Assembly: GCA_947176615.1 (NCBI GenBank)
Contig: CAMWRO010000033.1
Span: 1-16,114, forward strand
Origin: an uncultured Porphyromonadaceae bacterium
GTDB lineage: Bacteria; Bacteroidota; Bacteroidia; Bacteroidales; Muribaculaceae
Length of the DNA stretch: 16,114 nt
Direction of reading: 5' to 3'
Shown: piece by piece, positions 7,789 to 14,683 of the stretch
Numbering within the stretch: position 1 is the first letter of the stretch
Layout of the letters: every line of letters starts with the position of its first letter
Program-made: the position numbers and the translations under genes
Notes under the pieces: model-generated
Told to the model about the DNA's origin: nothing
Database searches by the model: none
Seen by the model: only the letters and a program-made list of their open reading frames with translations

Positions 7789-8328
7789 ATGAATAAAAAC
7801 AACGCATATCCCGAATTTTACAATCTTGTCGAGACGCGGTATTCGTGTCGCGATTATAGCGACGCGCCTGTGTCGCAGGAGATGATTCTCGCCGTTATCG
7901 ACGGTGCGCGTCTCGCCCCGTCGGCCTGCAACCGCCAGCCGTGGAAATTTCTCGTTGCCGACAGCGAGGAGCTGCGCCAAGCGGTCGTCGACAGCTATTC
8001 GCGTGACTGGATCAAGAGCGCGCCTGTCTACATCATTGCCTGTGGCATTCACGAGGAGGCATGGCACCGTCAGCATGACGGGAAAGACCACACTGACGTG
8101 GATGTTTCAATAGCCGTGGAGCATCTGTGCCTCTCGGCCGCCTCGCTGGGACTGGGGACATGCTGGGTGTGCAACTTTGACCCCGAGGTCATCACCCGCG
8201 CATTCGCCCTCCCCGAGGGTGTCGAGCCTGTCGCCATAATCCCGATGGGGTATCCGGCGCCCGGTTCGGTTGTTCCGGCCAAAAAGCGCAAGCCTATTGA
8301 CGAAATTCTGAAATGGGGAAAATATTAG
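7789..8328 (+). CDS. Nitroreductase-family flavoprotein
   Basis: A 179-residue FMN enzyme, probably a dimer. Landmarks are the N-terminal FMN-phosphate motif RYSCRDY (17-23), the isoalloxazine-side segment APSACNRQPW (43-52) and the late LGLGTCWV motif (about 120-127). The family transfers hydride from NAD(P)H to nitro compounds, quinones or other acceptors; the natural substrate is unknown. In many Bacteroidetes the gene after a DUF4199-GT2 pair is a dihydroorotase; this is recollection, so the nitroreductase here may be a local difference. It begins 11 bases after the glycosyltransferase stop and overlaps the following lipoprotein gene by 16 bases, which argues for a single operon. Confidence 0.92.
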   Translation: MNKNNAYPEFYNLVETRYSCRDYSDAPVSQEMILAVIDGARLAPSACNRQPWKFLVADSEELRQAVVDSYSRDWIKSAPVYIIACGIHEEAWHRQHDGKDHTDVDVSIAVEHLCLSAASLGLGTCWVCNFDPEVITRAFALPEGVEPVAIIPMGYPAPGSVVPAKKRKPIDEILKWGKY

Positions 8329-8834
8329 AGGCCGTTTTTGCGTCGGCGGTGGTGGCAACAGCTTTCACCGGGTGCAACACGACCGGATGTACCGACAACC
8401 AGAACTCACTCCCGCTTGCCGGATTCTACTCGATGTCGACCAAGACGGCTATCACGGTGGACTCGATCGGTATCGGCGGCGTGGGGCGCGACTCGTTGTT
8501 TTACGGTCCTGACTCGCGGTTGTCACAGGTATATCTGCCATTCAGGTCACAGCAAGACGAGACCGCCTACTATATCCGCTACATGAGCAAGGCACTCGAC
8601 TATCCCGAGCTGATAGACACGCTGCGGTTTCACTACACGTCGCAACCCTATTTCGCGTCGGAAGAATGCGGGGCGATGTACCGCTACACGATAACGCGCC
8701 TCGACTATACGCGTCACCTGATTGACTCGGTGGGGATTGTCGACTCGCTGATAACCAATGCCGAGCTGGAACGCATCCACATCTATTTCCGCACGGCCGA
8801 CCCCGAGAAACCGGAAGAGGAGGTTAAGCCATGA
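8313..8834 (+). CDS. DUF6452 lipoprotein
   Basis: A 173-residue predicted lipoprotein with a hydrophobic leader (about 7-18) and a lipobox AFTGC placing the lipidated cysteine at 21. Just after it is the signature GCTDNQNSLPLAGFYS that I associate with DUF6452. The rest is beta-rich, with repeated aromatic-polar strands such as AYYIRYMSKAL and MYRYTITRLDY. The function is not known. It overlaps the nitroreductase end by 16 bases and shares ATGA with the DUF6048 gene after it. The DUF6452-DUF6048 pairing is known in Bacteroidetes and suggests the two products work together at the outer membrane (inference). Confidence 0.8.
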   Translation: MGKILEAVFASAVVATAFTGCNTTGCTDNQNSLPLAGFYSMSTKTAITVDSIGIGGVGRDSLFYGPDSRLSQVYLPFRSQQDETAYYIRYMSKALDYPELIDTLRFHYTSQPYFASEECGAMYRYTITRLDYTRHLIDSVGIVDSLITNAELERIHIYFRTADPEKPEEEVKP

Positions 8835-9712
8835 GCCGAATAGCAAGAATGCTCAGTCCCGTGGCTGCGGTATTGCTGTTTCTGCTGACGGCAATGACCG
8901 TTTCGGCCCAGCGTCGCGTCACCCCCGTGACCCCGTCGACCGGCGGTGCACAGAATGCCGAAAAGACAGAGATTGACCGCTCCCGGCTGGCCGAAAAACA
9001 TGATGCCAACGGCAACATCATCCTCGTCGATACCGTTACGGGCAAGGAATTTGTCGACACGACGGCGATGATTCCGATGACCAAGATGATTTACCCGCTG
9101 ATGGACGCTGTCACGGTCGGAGTCAATATCTGGGACCCGGCGATGAGGCTTTTCGGGCAAAAATACGGACTGGGGGATGTGTGGGCCGAACTGAGCCTCC
9201 ACAACCGCTACAAGCCGGTGTTTGAGGCGGGTATCGGAATGATTGACGACACTCCGAGCGGCAACAACTACACGTTCAAGTCAGGCGCGGCCCCCTATTT
9301 CAAAATAGGCATGAACTACAATTTCCTCTACAACTCGACTCCTGACTATCAGGTCTATGCGGGTATCAGATACGGCTTTACATCGTTCAAATGGAAAGTG
9401 GAGAACGTGACCGTGACCGACCAGTACTGGGACGAGGTTTCCCACATCACCATCGACCCGGGAAAGCGCAGCTCGGCCGGCTATTTCGAGCTGGTTGCCG
9501 GAATCAAGGTTAAGATATGGGGGCCGTGGTCACTCGGATGGGCGTTGCGTTATCACTCGATACTTCACGAGAGTGACACGCCGCTCGGCAAATCGATGTA
9601 TATACCCGGTTACGGCAAGCGCAACGGCGCGATAACCGGAAGTTTTTCAATAATGTACACCCTACCGTTAAACAAACCGGTGGTTCCCGAGGTTGATATT
9701 TCAGATACCTGA
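8831..9712 (+). CDS. DUF6048 protein, outer-membrane beta-barrel-like
   Basis: A 293-residue exported protein with a signal peptide (about 1-26, cleavage after VSA). A polar region of about 70 residues follows, then alternating strands with aromatic ends (for example YFKIGMNYNFLYNS, VYAGIRYGFTSFKW, SLGWALRYHSIL), which is how an outer-membrane barrel reads. The barrel part ends in ITGSFSIMYTLPL, followed by a short polar tail ending IPDT-like in VDISDT. It starts inside the stop of the DUF6452 gene (ATGA overlap). No enzymatic motif is visible and the function is unknown. The DUF6048 name rests on the pairing and general pattern. Confidence 0.78.
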   Translation: MSRIARMLSPVAAVLLFLLTAMTVSAQRRVTPVTPSTGGAQNAEKTEIDRSRLAEKHDANGNIILVDTVTGKEFVDTTAMIPMTKMIYPLMDAVTVGVNIWDPAMRLFGQKYGLGDVWAELSLHNRYKPVFEAGIGMIDDTPSGNNYTFKSGAAPYFKIGMNYNFLYNSTPDYQVYAGIRYGFTSFKWKVENVTVTDQYWDEVSHITIDPGKRSSAGYFELVAGIKVKIWGPWSLGWALRYHSILHESDTPLGKSMYIPGYGKRNGAITGSFSIMYTLPLNKPVVPEVDISDT

Positions 9713-9718
9713 ATCTTG

Positions 9719-9745
9719 GTTTAAGGTTTAGGTTTAAAGTTTAAA
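9719..9745 (+). repeat. 27-bp direct repeat, left copy
   Basis: An AT-rich unit beginning GTTTAAGG and ending AAAGTTTAAA lies between the DUF6048 stop and the dehydrogenase start. It matches the copy at 10516-10542 at 26 of 27 positions (A at 9730 versus G at 10527). The pair encloses exactly one gene. Confidence 0.85.
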
Positions 9746-9756
9746 CAGAAGAACGA

Positions 9757-10521
9757 ATGAAAAGGATACTGATTATGGGAGCCACGTCGGGCATGGGCCG
9801 TCGCGTGGCCGAAGATTTTGCCCGGATGGGGTGGACAGTCGGAGCCGCGGGACGCAATACCGCCGCGCTCAAGGAACTCGCAACCGCGTTTCCCGACAAC
9901 ATCGTCACCGAGGCTATTGACGTGACATCGAAAGACGCGGTCAAGAAAATGTTTGTCCTCGTCGGGAAGATGGGCGGCATGGATGTGCTGCTGTTCAACA
10001 GCGGGGTGGGATATGAAAACGAGGCACTCGACCTCGGGAAAGAAATCCACACTGTCGAGGTCGATGTCGTTGGGTTCACCCGCATCGTCAGCGCCGCCTA
10101 CCGATATTTCCGCGACCTTGAACGCGCTACCGGCGAGACTGGGGGACGCATCGCGGCTGTAACGTCGGTGGCATCGACACGCGGCATCGCCCAGATGGCA
10201 AGCTACAGCGCGTCGAAACGTTTTCAGCGCACTTATCTTGAGGCACTCGAACAGCTGTCGCACCGACAGGGGGCCGGGGTGAAATTTACCGAAATCCGTC
10301 CCGGATGGGTCGACACGCCGCTGCTTAATCCCGAGCGTGTGTATCCGTTGACAATGTCAGTCGACTATGTTGCCCCGATGATCGAGGCGGCGATTCTGAA
10401 AGGCAAGCGCGTCGCCACTATCGACTGGCGATGGAAAGCTATCTGCGCCGTGTGGCAGCTCGTCCCGCGCTCGTGGTGGGTCAACATGGATGTGGAGCTT
10501 TCCAAAGAAAAGACAGTTTAA
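9757..10521 (+). CDS. Short-chain dehydrogenase/reductase
   Basis: A 254-residue SDR oxidoreductase with a Rossmann fold. The cofactor motif is GATSGMG (8-14). R33 in AAGRNT could favour NADPH. The structural NAG motif is NSG here (81-83). The catalytic set is intact: S137 in TSVAS, Y150 and K154 in YSASK. The PGWVDTPLL segment is the usual post-catalytic loop. The C-terminal part (IDWRWKAICAVWQLVPRSWW) is Trp-rich and could touch a membrane. The substrate is unknown. 27-bp direct repeats flank the gene, and the right copy overlaps its stop codon, so it may have moved as a cassette or simply sits between two small intergenic repeats. Confidence 0.92.
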   Translation: MKRILIMGATSGMGRRVAEDFARMGWTVGAAGRNTAALKELATAFPDNIVTEAIDVTSKDAVKKMFVLVGKMGGMDVLLFNSGVGYENEALDLGKEIHTVEVDVVGFTRIVSAAYRYFRDLERATGETGGRIAAVTSVASTRGIAQMASYSASKRFQRTYLEALEQLSHRQGAGVKFTEIRPGWVDTPLLNPERVYPLTMSVDYVAPMIEAAILKGKRVATIDWRWKAICAVWQLVPRSWWVNMDVELSKEKTV

Positions 10522-10542
10522 GGTTTGGGTTTAAAGTTTAAA
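10516..10542 (+). repeat. 27-bp direct repeat, right copy
   Basis: Second copy of the unit at 9719-9745, one mismatch. The TAA stop of the dehydrogenase (10519-10521) lies within its first six bases, so the repeat sets the protein's last codon and its end. Confidence 0.85.
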
Positions 10543-10556
10543 ATTCTAATTTCCCA

Positions 10557-11528
10557 ATGATTGAAAGGATAGTAATCATCGACAGCGTTGACCCGGTGTC
10601 GTTTTACGGAGTAAACAACAGCAATATGCAGCTCATCCGCAACCTGTTTCCCAAGTTGCGGATGGCGGCTCGCGGAAGTGTCATCAAGGTTATCGGCGAT
10701 GATAAGGAGACGGCTGAATTTGAGAAACGCATCAAGGAGCTGGAAGAATATTGCGTGAAGTACAACTCGCTCAACGAGGAGGTTATCCTTGACATAATCA
10801 AAGGGAAAGAACCTGCCAAACCGAAACATGACGATGTCATCATCTATGGCATCAACGGCAAGCCTATCACCGGGCGCACGGAGAATCAGGTAAAACTTGT
10901 AGAGGCATTCCACGATAATGACCTGACATTTGCCCTCGGCCCGGCAGGTACCGGCAAAACTTATATCGCCATCGCGCTTGCCGTCAAGGCGTTGAAAAAC
11001 CGCGAGGCCCGCAAAATCATTCTTTCACGCCCCGCTGTCGAGGCGGGCGAAAAGCTCGGTTTCCTCCCGGGTGACATGAAGGACAAAATCGATCCTTATC
11101 TCCAGCCGCTATATGACGCGCTTGAAGACATGATTCCGGCGGTAAAGCTCAAGGAGTATATGGAGACAAATGTCATTCAGATTGCGCCGCTGGCATTCAT
11201 GCGCGGACGCACTCTCAACGACGCCGTCATCGTGCTCGACGAGGCGCAGAACACCACCGTTCACCAAATCAAGATGTTCCTGACCCGACTGGGCATGAAT
11301 GCCAAGATGATAATCACAGGCGACGCGACACAGATTGACCTTCCCCGCTCGACAACCTCGGGACTGATGCAGGCACTGAGGGTGCTGAAGGATGTGCCGG
11401 GCATCGGGCGTGTCGAATTCGGAAAAAAAGACATCGTGCGCCACGCGCTTGTGCAGAGGATTGTTGAGGCTTACGAGCGGTTTGACAAGGAGAACGAGGA
11501 GAAAAGAGTGAAAGGTGAAGATTTTTAG
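10557..11528 (+). CDS. phoH: PhoH-family ATPase
   Basis: A 323-residue cytoplasmic protein of the PhoH family. An N-terminal module (about 1-100) resembles the domain found before the ATPase in PhoH/YbeZ-type proteins. The ATPase core has Walker A GPAGTGKT (128-135), the SRPAVEAGEKLGFLPGD block characteristic of PhoH, Walker B VIVLDEAQN (224-232) and a TGDATQIDLP sensor segment. PhoH proteins bind RNA or are linked to RNA processing, often with YbeY, which is not in this window. The last residues (KRVKGEDF) are encoded by a GTGAAAGGTGAA repeat, so the end of the protein is probably repeat-derived. Confidence 0.93.
   Translation: MIERIVIIDSVDPVSFYGVNNSNMQLIRNLFPKLRMAARGSVIKVIGDDKETAEFEKRIKELEEYCVKYNSLNEEVILDIIKGKEPAKPKHDDVIIYGINGKPITGRTENQVKLVEAFHDNDLTFALGPAGTGKTYIAIALAVKALKNREARKIILSRPAVEAGEKLGFLPGDMKDKIDPYLQPLYDALEDMIPAVKLKEYMETNVIQIAPLAFMRGRTLNDAVIVLDEAQNTTVHQIKMFLTRLGMNAKMIITGDATQIDLPRSTTSGLMQALRVLKDVPGIGRVEFGKKDIVRHALVQRIVEAYERFDKENEEKRVKGEDF
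11505..11520 (+). repeat. GTGAA-type repeat within the PhoH 3' end
   Basis: AGAGTGAAAGGTGAAG lies in frame inside the last codons of the PhoH gene. It shares GAGTGAAAGGTGAA with the recA stop region at 13235-13248. Confidence 0.65.
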
Positions 11529-11584
11529 ATTTATCGCGATGCTTAGAGGTCGTTTAAAAACAACCTCTTAAACAAACCCGGAGG

Positions 11585-11615
11585 AATCCTCTGTCCTGCC
11601 TGAGGACAGAGGGTT
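11585..11615 (+). terminator. Hairpin downstream of phoH
   Basis: CCTCTGTCCT-GCCTG-AGGACAGAGG is a perfect 10-bp stem (11588-11612), extendable to 13 bp with one G-T pair. There is no T-run after it, so it may act as an RNA 3' stabiliser or a factor-dependent terminator. Confidence 0.5.
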
Positions 11616-11630
11616 CTATAAAACGCCAAA

Positions 11631-11659
11631 CGAGAAGATGTTGTCACAACGTCTTCTCG
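11631..11659. terminator. Second hairpin downstream of phoH
   Basis: CGAGAAGATGTTG and CAACGTCTTCTCG pair over 13 bp (one G-T) around a TCA loop, 15 bases after the previous hairpin. No strong T-run follows on either strand. The tandem arrangement suits the end of the phoH transcript. Confidence 0.5.
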
Positions 11660-11844
11660 CTTAGATAATAAACCAATCATTATCACATTTCTTGCAATGG
11701 AAAAAGTAATTTTGCTATGTACTATTAAAACGCGCGGCGGCAGGAATGGTTCACAAGGGGTAGGAAATTTTTATCTTTTTCGGTGATTGTTTGTCAATCT
11801 CCCTGAAAATGGCTAATTTAGCGGTTGCGAAACAATTTCGCTGC

Positions 11845-11864
11845 GGGCGCGATATATCGCGCCC
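11845..11864. repeat. 20-bp perfect palindrome
   Basis: GGGCGCGATATATCGCGCCC equals its own reverse complement, followed by CTACAA. It is GC-rich, in contrast to the surrounding intergenic DNA. It resembles short intergenic palindromic repeats seen scattered in bacterial genomes; no second full copy is in this window. Confidence 0.8.
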
Positions 11865-11914
11865 CTACAAGCGCGGAATGATTTCACGACAAAATAACGC
11901 AACAGGGGGAGAGG

Positions 11915-11933
11915 ACGGTTTTAACCGTTTTTT
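11915..11933 (+). terminator. Weak terminator-like hairpin before the recA promoter
   Basis: ACGGTT-TT-AACCGT followed directly by a run of T. The stem is only 5-6 bp, so efficiency is doubtful. Its place just before the recA operator would insulate recA from upstream transcription. Confidence 0.35.
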
Positions 11934-11939
11934 GTCACG

Positions 11940-11960
11940 GTGTGCAAGATTGTTGCACAC
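11940..11960. promoter_or_regulatory. Perfect dyad overlapping the recA -33 region, candidate operator
   Basis: GTGTGCAA-N5-TTGCACAC is an uninterrupted 8-bp inverted repeat ending 9 bases before the recA -7 box, so a bound protein would cover the -33 region. A LexA-type SOS repressor is the obvious candidate for recA, but this is inference from position; the motif is not the Escherichia coli or Bacillus SOS box. Confidence 0.55.
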
Positions 11961-11969
11961 TACCGTCGC

Positions 11970-11977
11970 TAACTTTG
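11970..11977 (+). promoter_or_regulatory. -7 box of recA
   Basis: TAACTTTG matches TAnnTTTG and is identical to the boxes of lptE and the DUF4199 gene. It leaves a leader of about 40 bases before the recA ATG. The best -33 candidates (ATTG 11949-11952) lie inside the dyad at short spacing. Confidence 0.6.
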
Positions 11978-12025
11978 CGTTATAATTGATAATAGAATAA
12001 GAAAATAACAAAATATATACCTGAT

Positions 12026-13240
12026 ATGGAAAAGAAGAAACCGGCCGGGAAGAAGGACAAGGAACTGGATCCCGCCAAATCAAAGCTCAACGCCCTCGCG
12101 CAGGCAATGGGACAGATTGAGAAGAACTTCGGCCGAGGCGCAATCATGAAACTCGGTGACGAGGTAGTGGAGGATGTCGAAGTTATCCCCACCGGCTCGA
12201 TAGGTCTTAACTTCGCGCTCGGGGTGGGCGGTTTTCCCCGCGGACGTGTCATCGAGATTTTCGGTCCGGAATCGTCGGGTAAAACCACTCTGGCCATCCA
12301 CGCCATCGCCGAGGCTCAGAAGGCGGGAGGCATCGCCGCGATTATCGATGCCGAGCATGCGTTTGACCGTTTCTATGCCGAAAAGTTAGGTGTCGATGTC
12401 AACAACCTGCTCATGGCGCAGCCCGACAACGGTGAACAGGCTCTCGAAATCGCCGAGCAACTGATCCGCTCGTCGGCCATCGACATCCTCGTCATCGACT
12501 CGGTTGCCGCGCTGACCCCCAAGAGCGAAATCGACGGCGTGATGGGCGACAAGAACGTCGGCCTTCAGGCACGCCTCATGTCGCAGGCGATGCGCAAGCT
12601 GACCGGTGCAATCTCGCGCACCAATACCTGCTGCATCTTCATCAACCAGCTGCGTGAAAAAATCGGCGGCTCGATGTTTGGCCCGTCAGAGACTACCACG
12701 GGCGGCAACGCGCTGAAATTCTACGCATCGGTGCGTATCGACATCCGCCCCAGCACCCAGATCAAGGACGGCGAGGAGGTGCTTGGCCGCCTGACCAAGG
12801 TGCGCGTCGTCAAGAACAAGGTCGCTCCCCCGTTCAAGCGTGCTGAATTTGACATCATGTTTGGCGAAGGTGTGTCGCGCACCGGCGAAATCATCGACCT
12901 CGGAGTGGAACTGGGCATCATCAACAAGAGTGGCTCGTGGTTCAGCTACAACGGCACCAAGATTGCCCAAGGCCGCGACGCGGCCAAGCGGATGCTTGCC
13001 GACAACCCCGAACTCGCCGAGGAACTCGAAGCCAAAATCATGGCCGCGCTCAAAGACGACGCAGCCAGCGGGGGCAAGAAGAAAAAAGCCGCCACATCCA
13101 AGAAGGCAGCCAAGAATGCCGACGCATCCAAGGATGCCGAAGGGGAGGATATTGAAAACGTCGACGAGGAGGATATTGACGACTCGGAATTTGACGCAGA
13201 CCTTCCCGATGATTTCTCAATCGAGGAAGATATTGAGTGA
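12026..13240 (+). CDS. recA: RecA recombinase
   Basis: A 404-residue RecA, the strand-exchange ATPase of homologous recombination and SOS induction. A short Lys-rich start precedes the N-terminal helix. Walker A GPESSGKTT is at 80-88, Walker B DILVIDS at 153-159, then the NQLREKIG motif (from 207) and the L2 region with GPSETTTGGNALKFYASVR. The core ends near residue 345. The tail of about 58 residues is longer than in most RecA proteins: first Lys/Ala-rich (GGKKKKAATSKKAAK), then strongly acidic to the end. Acidic C-terminal tails of RecA are known to dampen activity. The stop codon lies in a GTGAA repeat. The dyad upstream suggests its own damage control. Confidence 0.98.
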   Translation: MEKKKPAGKKDKELDPAKSKLNALAQAMGQIEKNFGRGAIMKLGDEVVEDVEVIPTGSIGLNFALGVGGFPRGRVIEIFGPESSGKTTLAIHAIAEAQKAGGIAAIIDAEHAFDRFYAEKLGVDVNNLLMAQPDNGEQALEIAEQLIRSSAIDILVIDSVAALTPKSEIDGVMGDKNVGLQARLMSQAMRKLTGAISRTNTCCIFINQLREKIGGSMFGPSETTTGGNALKFYASVRIDIRPSTQIKDGEEVLGRLTKVRVVKNKVAPPFKRAEFDIMFGEGVSRTGEIIDLGVELGIINKSGSWFSYNGTKIAQGRDAAKRMLADNPELAEELEAKIMAALKDDAASGGKKKKAATSKKAAKNADASKDAEGEDIENVDEEDIDDSEFDADLPDDFSIEEDIE

Positions 13241-13248
13241 AAGGTGAA
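13235..13248 (+). repeat. GTGAA-type repeat overlapping the recA stop
   Basis: GAGTGAAAGGTGAA contains the recA TGA stop (13238-13240). The same 14-mer ends the PhoH gene at 11507-11520, and related copies follow the exporter gene. Confidence 0.65.
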
Positions 13249-13281
13249 AAATCAGGCTACGCCTGAGTGAATATAAACAGA

Positions 13282-13317
13282 GAAAGGCGACAAGGGATTT
13301 TTTCCTTGCCGCCTTTC
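13282..13317. terminator. Bidirectional terminator between recA and the capsid-like gene
   Basis: Arms 13282-13295 and 13304-13317 (GAAAGGCGACAAGG and CCTTGCCGCCTTTC) pair over 14 bp with one mismatch. The loop holds a run of six T. It lies between the ends of two convergent genes and could serve both. A smaller hairpin, TCAGGC-TAC-GCCTGA, lies at 13252-13266. Confidence 0.75.
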
Positions 13318-13330
13318 TTGTTACAGGGGA

Positions 13331-14035
13331 TTATTCAGTGACAGTCTCGGCAGAATCCGACAGTTTCTTGGTGACGCGCATGTGGGCATCAGGATAGCGG
13401 AGAACAAGGCATGAAGCCTCGGTCATTACAACCGCCTCGGAGTTGCGCACACCGCTCGACTTGAGGCTCAGACGCTCGGCCGAGAAGGGGATGTGGGTGT
13501 ACTTTGTGATATACTCAGGATCGACAATGATACCGTCGTCAGGGCGGCCGCAGAGGTCAAACACCTCGGAGTGCACCACATAGAGAGTTCCGAATTTCGA
13601 TGTCATGATGTGGAAGTCGACACCCCAGACCGTCTCCTTCTCCGATGCCTTGACGACACGGTCAACGTTGAGGTTGTTGAGGATGGTGATGAGTCCCGAG
13701 CCGCCGATGAGAATCTTGCGGGTGGAACCGGCATTCTTGGTAAAAGCCTCACGCATCAGGCCGATGAGGGCGGAGTTGTCAAACTTTTCGGCATCATAAA
13801 CAAAGTCTTTTCCGGCCTGAGTCCAGATGCCGCCTGTGAGCCACACATCCTCGTTCTTCGCCACTGACTTTGTGCGGGAGCGGGCGCCAAAGAGGAAGTT
13901 CTTTTCCATGCACAGTCTCATGTCGATTATAGCGACCTCCTCCTGATCGGAGAATGTCCATCCCACCTCCTTGTCGGCGATTTTCTGAAGTGTCGACTGC
14001 TCGACCTGAGTCTTATAAAAGTATGAGAAAAACAT
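13331..14035 (-). CDS. Truncated SU10-type phage major capsid protein-like gene
   Basis: A 234-residue protein with no signal peptide or membrane segment. Its pattern recalls SU10-type (HK97-fold) capsid proteins: a long helix with FLFGARSR, a TGGI turn, then RKILIGGSGLITILNNL, VWGVDFHIMTSKFGTLYVVH, IIVDPEYI and near the end VMTEASCLVLRYPDAHMRV. Those features occupy the C-terminal two thirds of such capsids. The N-terminal arm and E-loop are missing, and an in-frame TAA lies 3 bases before the ATG. No TAnnTTTG box is found on this strand upstream. No portal, terminase or protease gene is adjacent. It may be a prophage relic whose remaining frame is still open, or a reused fragment. The match is from memory and moderately secure. 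Its codon use looks like the host's. Confidence 0.55.
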   Translation of the reverse strand: MFFSYFYKTQVEQSTLQKIADKEVGWTFSDQEEVAIIDMRLCMEKNFLFGARSRTKSVAKNEDVWLTGGIWTQAGKDFVYDAEKFDNSALIGLMREAFTKNAGSTRKILIGGSGLITILNNLNVDRVVKASEKETVWGVDFHIMTSKFGTLYVVHSEVFDLCGRPDDGIIVDPEYITKYTHIPFSAERLSLKSSGVRNSEAVVMTEASCLVLRYPDAHMRVTKKLSDSAETVTE

Positions 14036-14138
14036 AGTTTAAGGATTTTGGTGTTGTATATAAGTGATTATGTGATAGTTATATGGGTAATTTTGGTGAA
14101 TTTTGAGGTTTTTTCAAATGTTGCCGAAATGAAAAAGA
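14036..14138. other. AT-rich spacer upstream of the capsid-like gene
   Basis: No gene, no TAnnTTTG box on the minus strand and no hairpin of note. It marks the sharp fall in GC content that continues to the window end. Confidence 0.5.
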
Positions 14139-14214
14139 TTTGAGGGCTTTTGAATGGCGATTTATATTGAACCGTTTATGGTTTAGTGTAAATCGACGTT
14201 GAAAAGCCCTCAAA
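14139..14214. repeat. 76-nt near-perfect palindrome
   Basis: Nested arms share one centre at 14176.5: TTTGAGGGCTTTT/AAAAGCCCTCAAA (13 bp), CGATTTA/TAAATCG (7 bp) and AACC/GGTT (4 bp) around a 6-nt loop. The bases between these arms also pair largely, with some G-T pairs. As RNA it would form one long rod. Its right arm shares three bases with the next hairpin. Confidence 0.8.
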
Positions 14215-14240
14215 ATCCGATGGGTACCCCATCGGATTTT
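14212..14240 (+). terminator. 13-bp terminator-like hairpin
   Basis: AAAATCCGATGGG-TAC-CCCATCGGATTTT is a perfect 13-bp stem followed by ATATAGG. With AAAA before and TTTT after, it could act in both directions. It overlaps the preceding palindrome by three bases (14212-14214), so both cannot fold fully at once. Confidence 0.65.
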
Positions 14241-14683
14241 ATATAGGATGGAAAAAGGCTACATAAGGCTATGGATTGGTTTCAATAACCATTCCATTAT
14301 CACCAATCACTCTATAATTCAGCCTATTGTATCATTAAATCTCATAAGCCATTGGAATATACTACATTATCAGCATTAATGATGAGGATAGGTATTGGTT
14401 TGTGGATAGTGGTGATTTCTTTATATATACTATTATTGAACGGATGAAAAAGGCTCTAATGGCTATACTCTCCATAAGCTACCATAACTGATTGGAAATG
14501 TTATTGGTATGTGGTTTTATAATGACCGTAGATAATGTATAGATGGAAAGAGGCATTTTCTTTTATATATAAATATTGCCTCCATAAATGCCATTCTCTA
14601 ACTACTGTCCTTTTGATTAGCCATAACTGATTGGAAATGTTATCGGTATCGGATTTTATAATGACCGTAGGTAATGAACAGAT

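Larger units (their letters stand above)
11529..12025. other. Palindrome-rich intergenic region before recA
   Basis: 497 bases with no convincing gene. In order it holds a GAGGT-c-GTTT/AAAC-a-ACCTC dyad (11546-11567), two strong hairpins (11585-11659), an AT-rich stretch with an isolated TAATTTTG box (11707-11714) lacking a -33 partner, an inverted repeat GCGAAA-CAA-TTTCGC (11827-11841), a 20-bp perfect palindrome, a weak terminator and the recA control region. A 29-codon ATG frame at 11698 has no supporting signal. A non-coding RNA is possible but I recognise none. Confidence 0.5.

Noticed and set aside
11698..11787. 29-codon ATG frame before recA
   Set aside because: It has no supporting promoter spacing and no recognisable sequence; it is within chance for the region.
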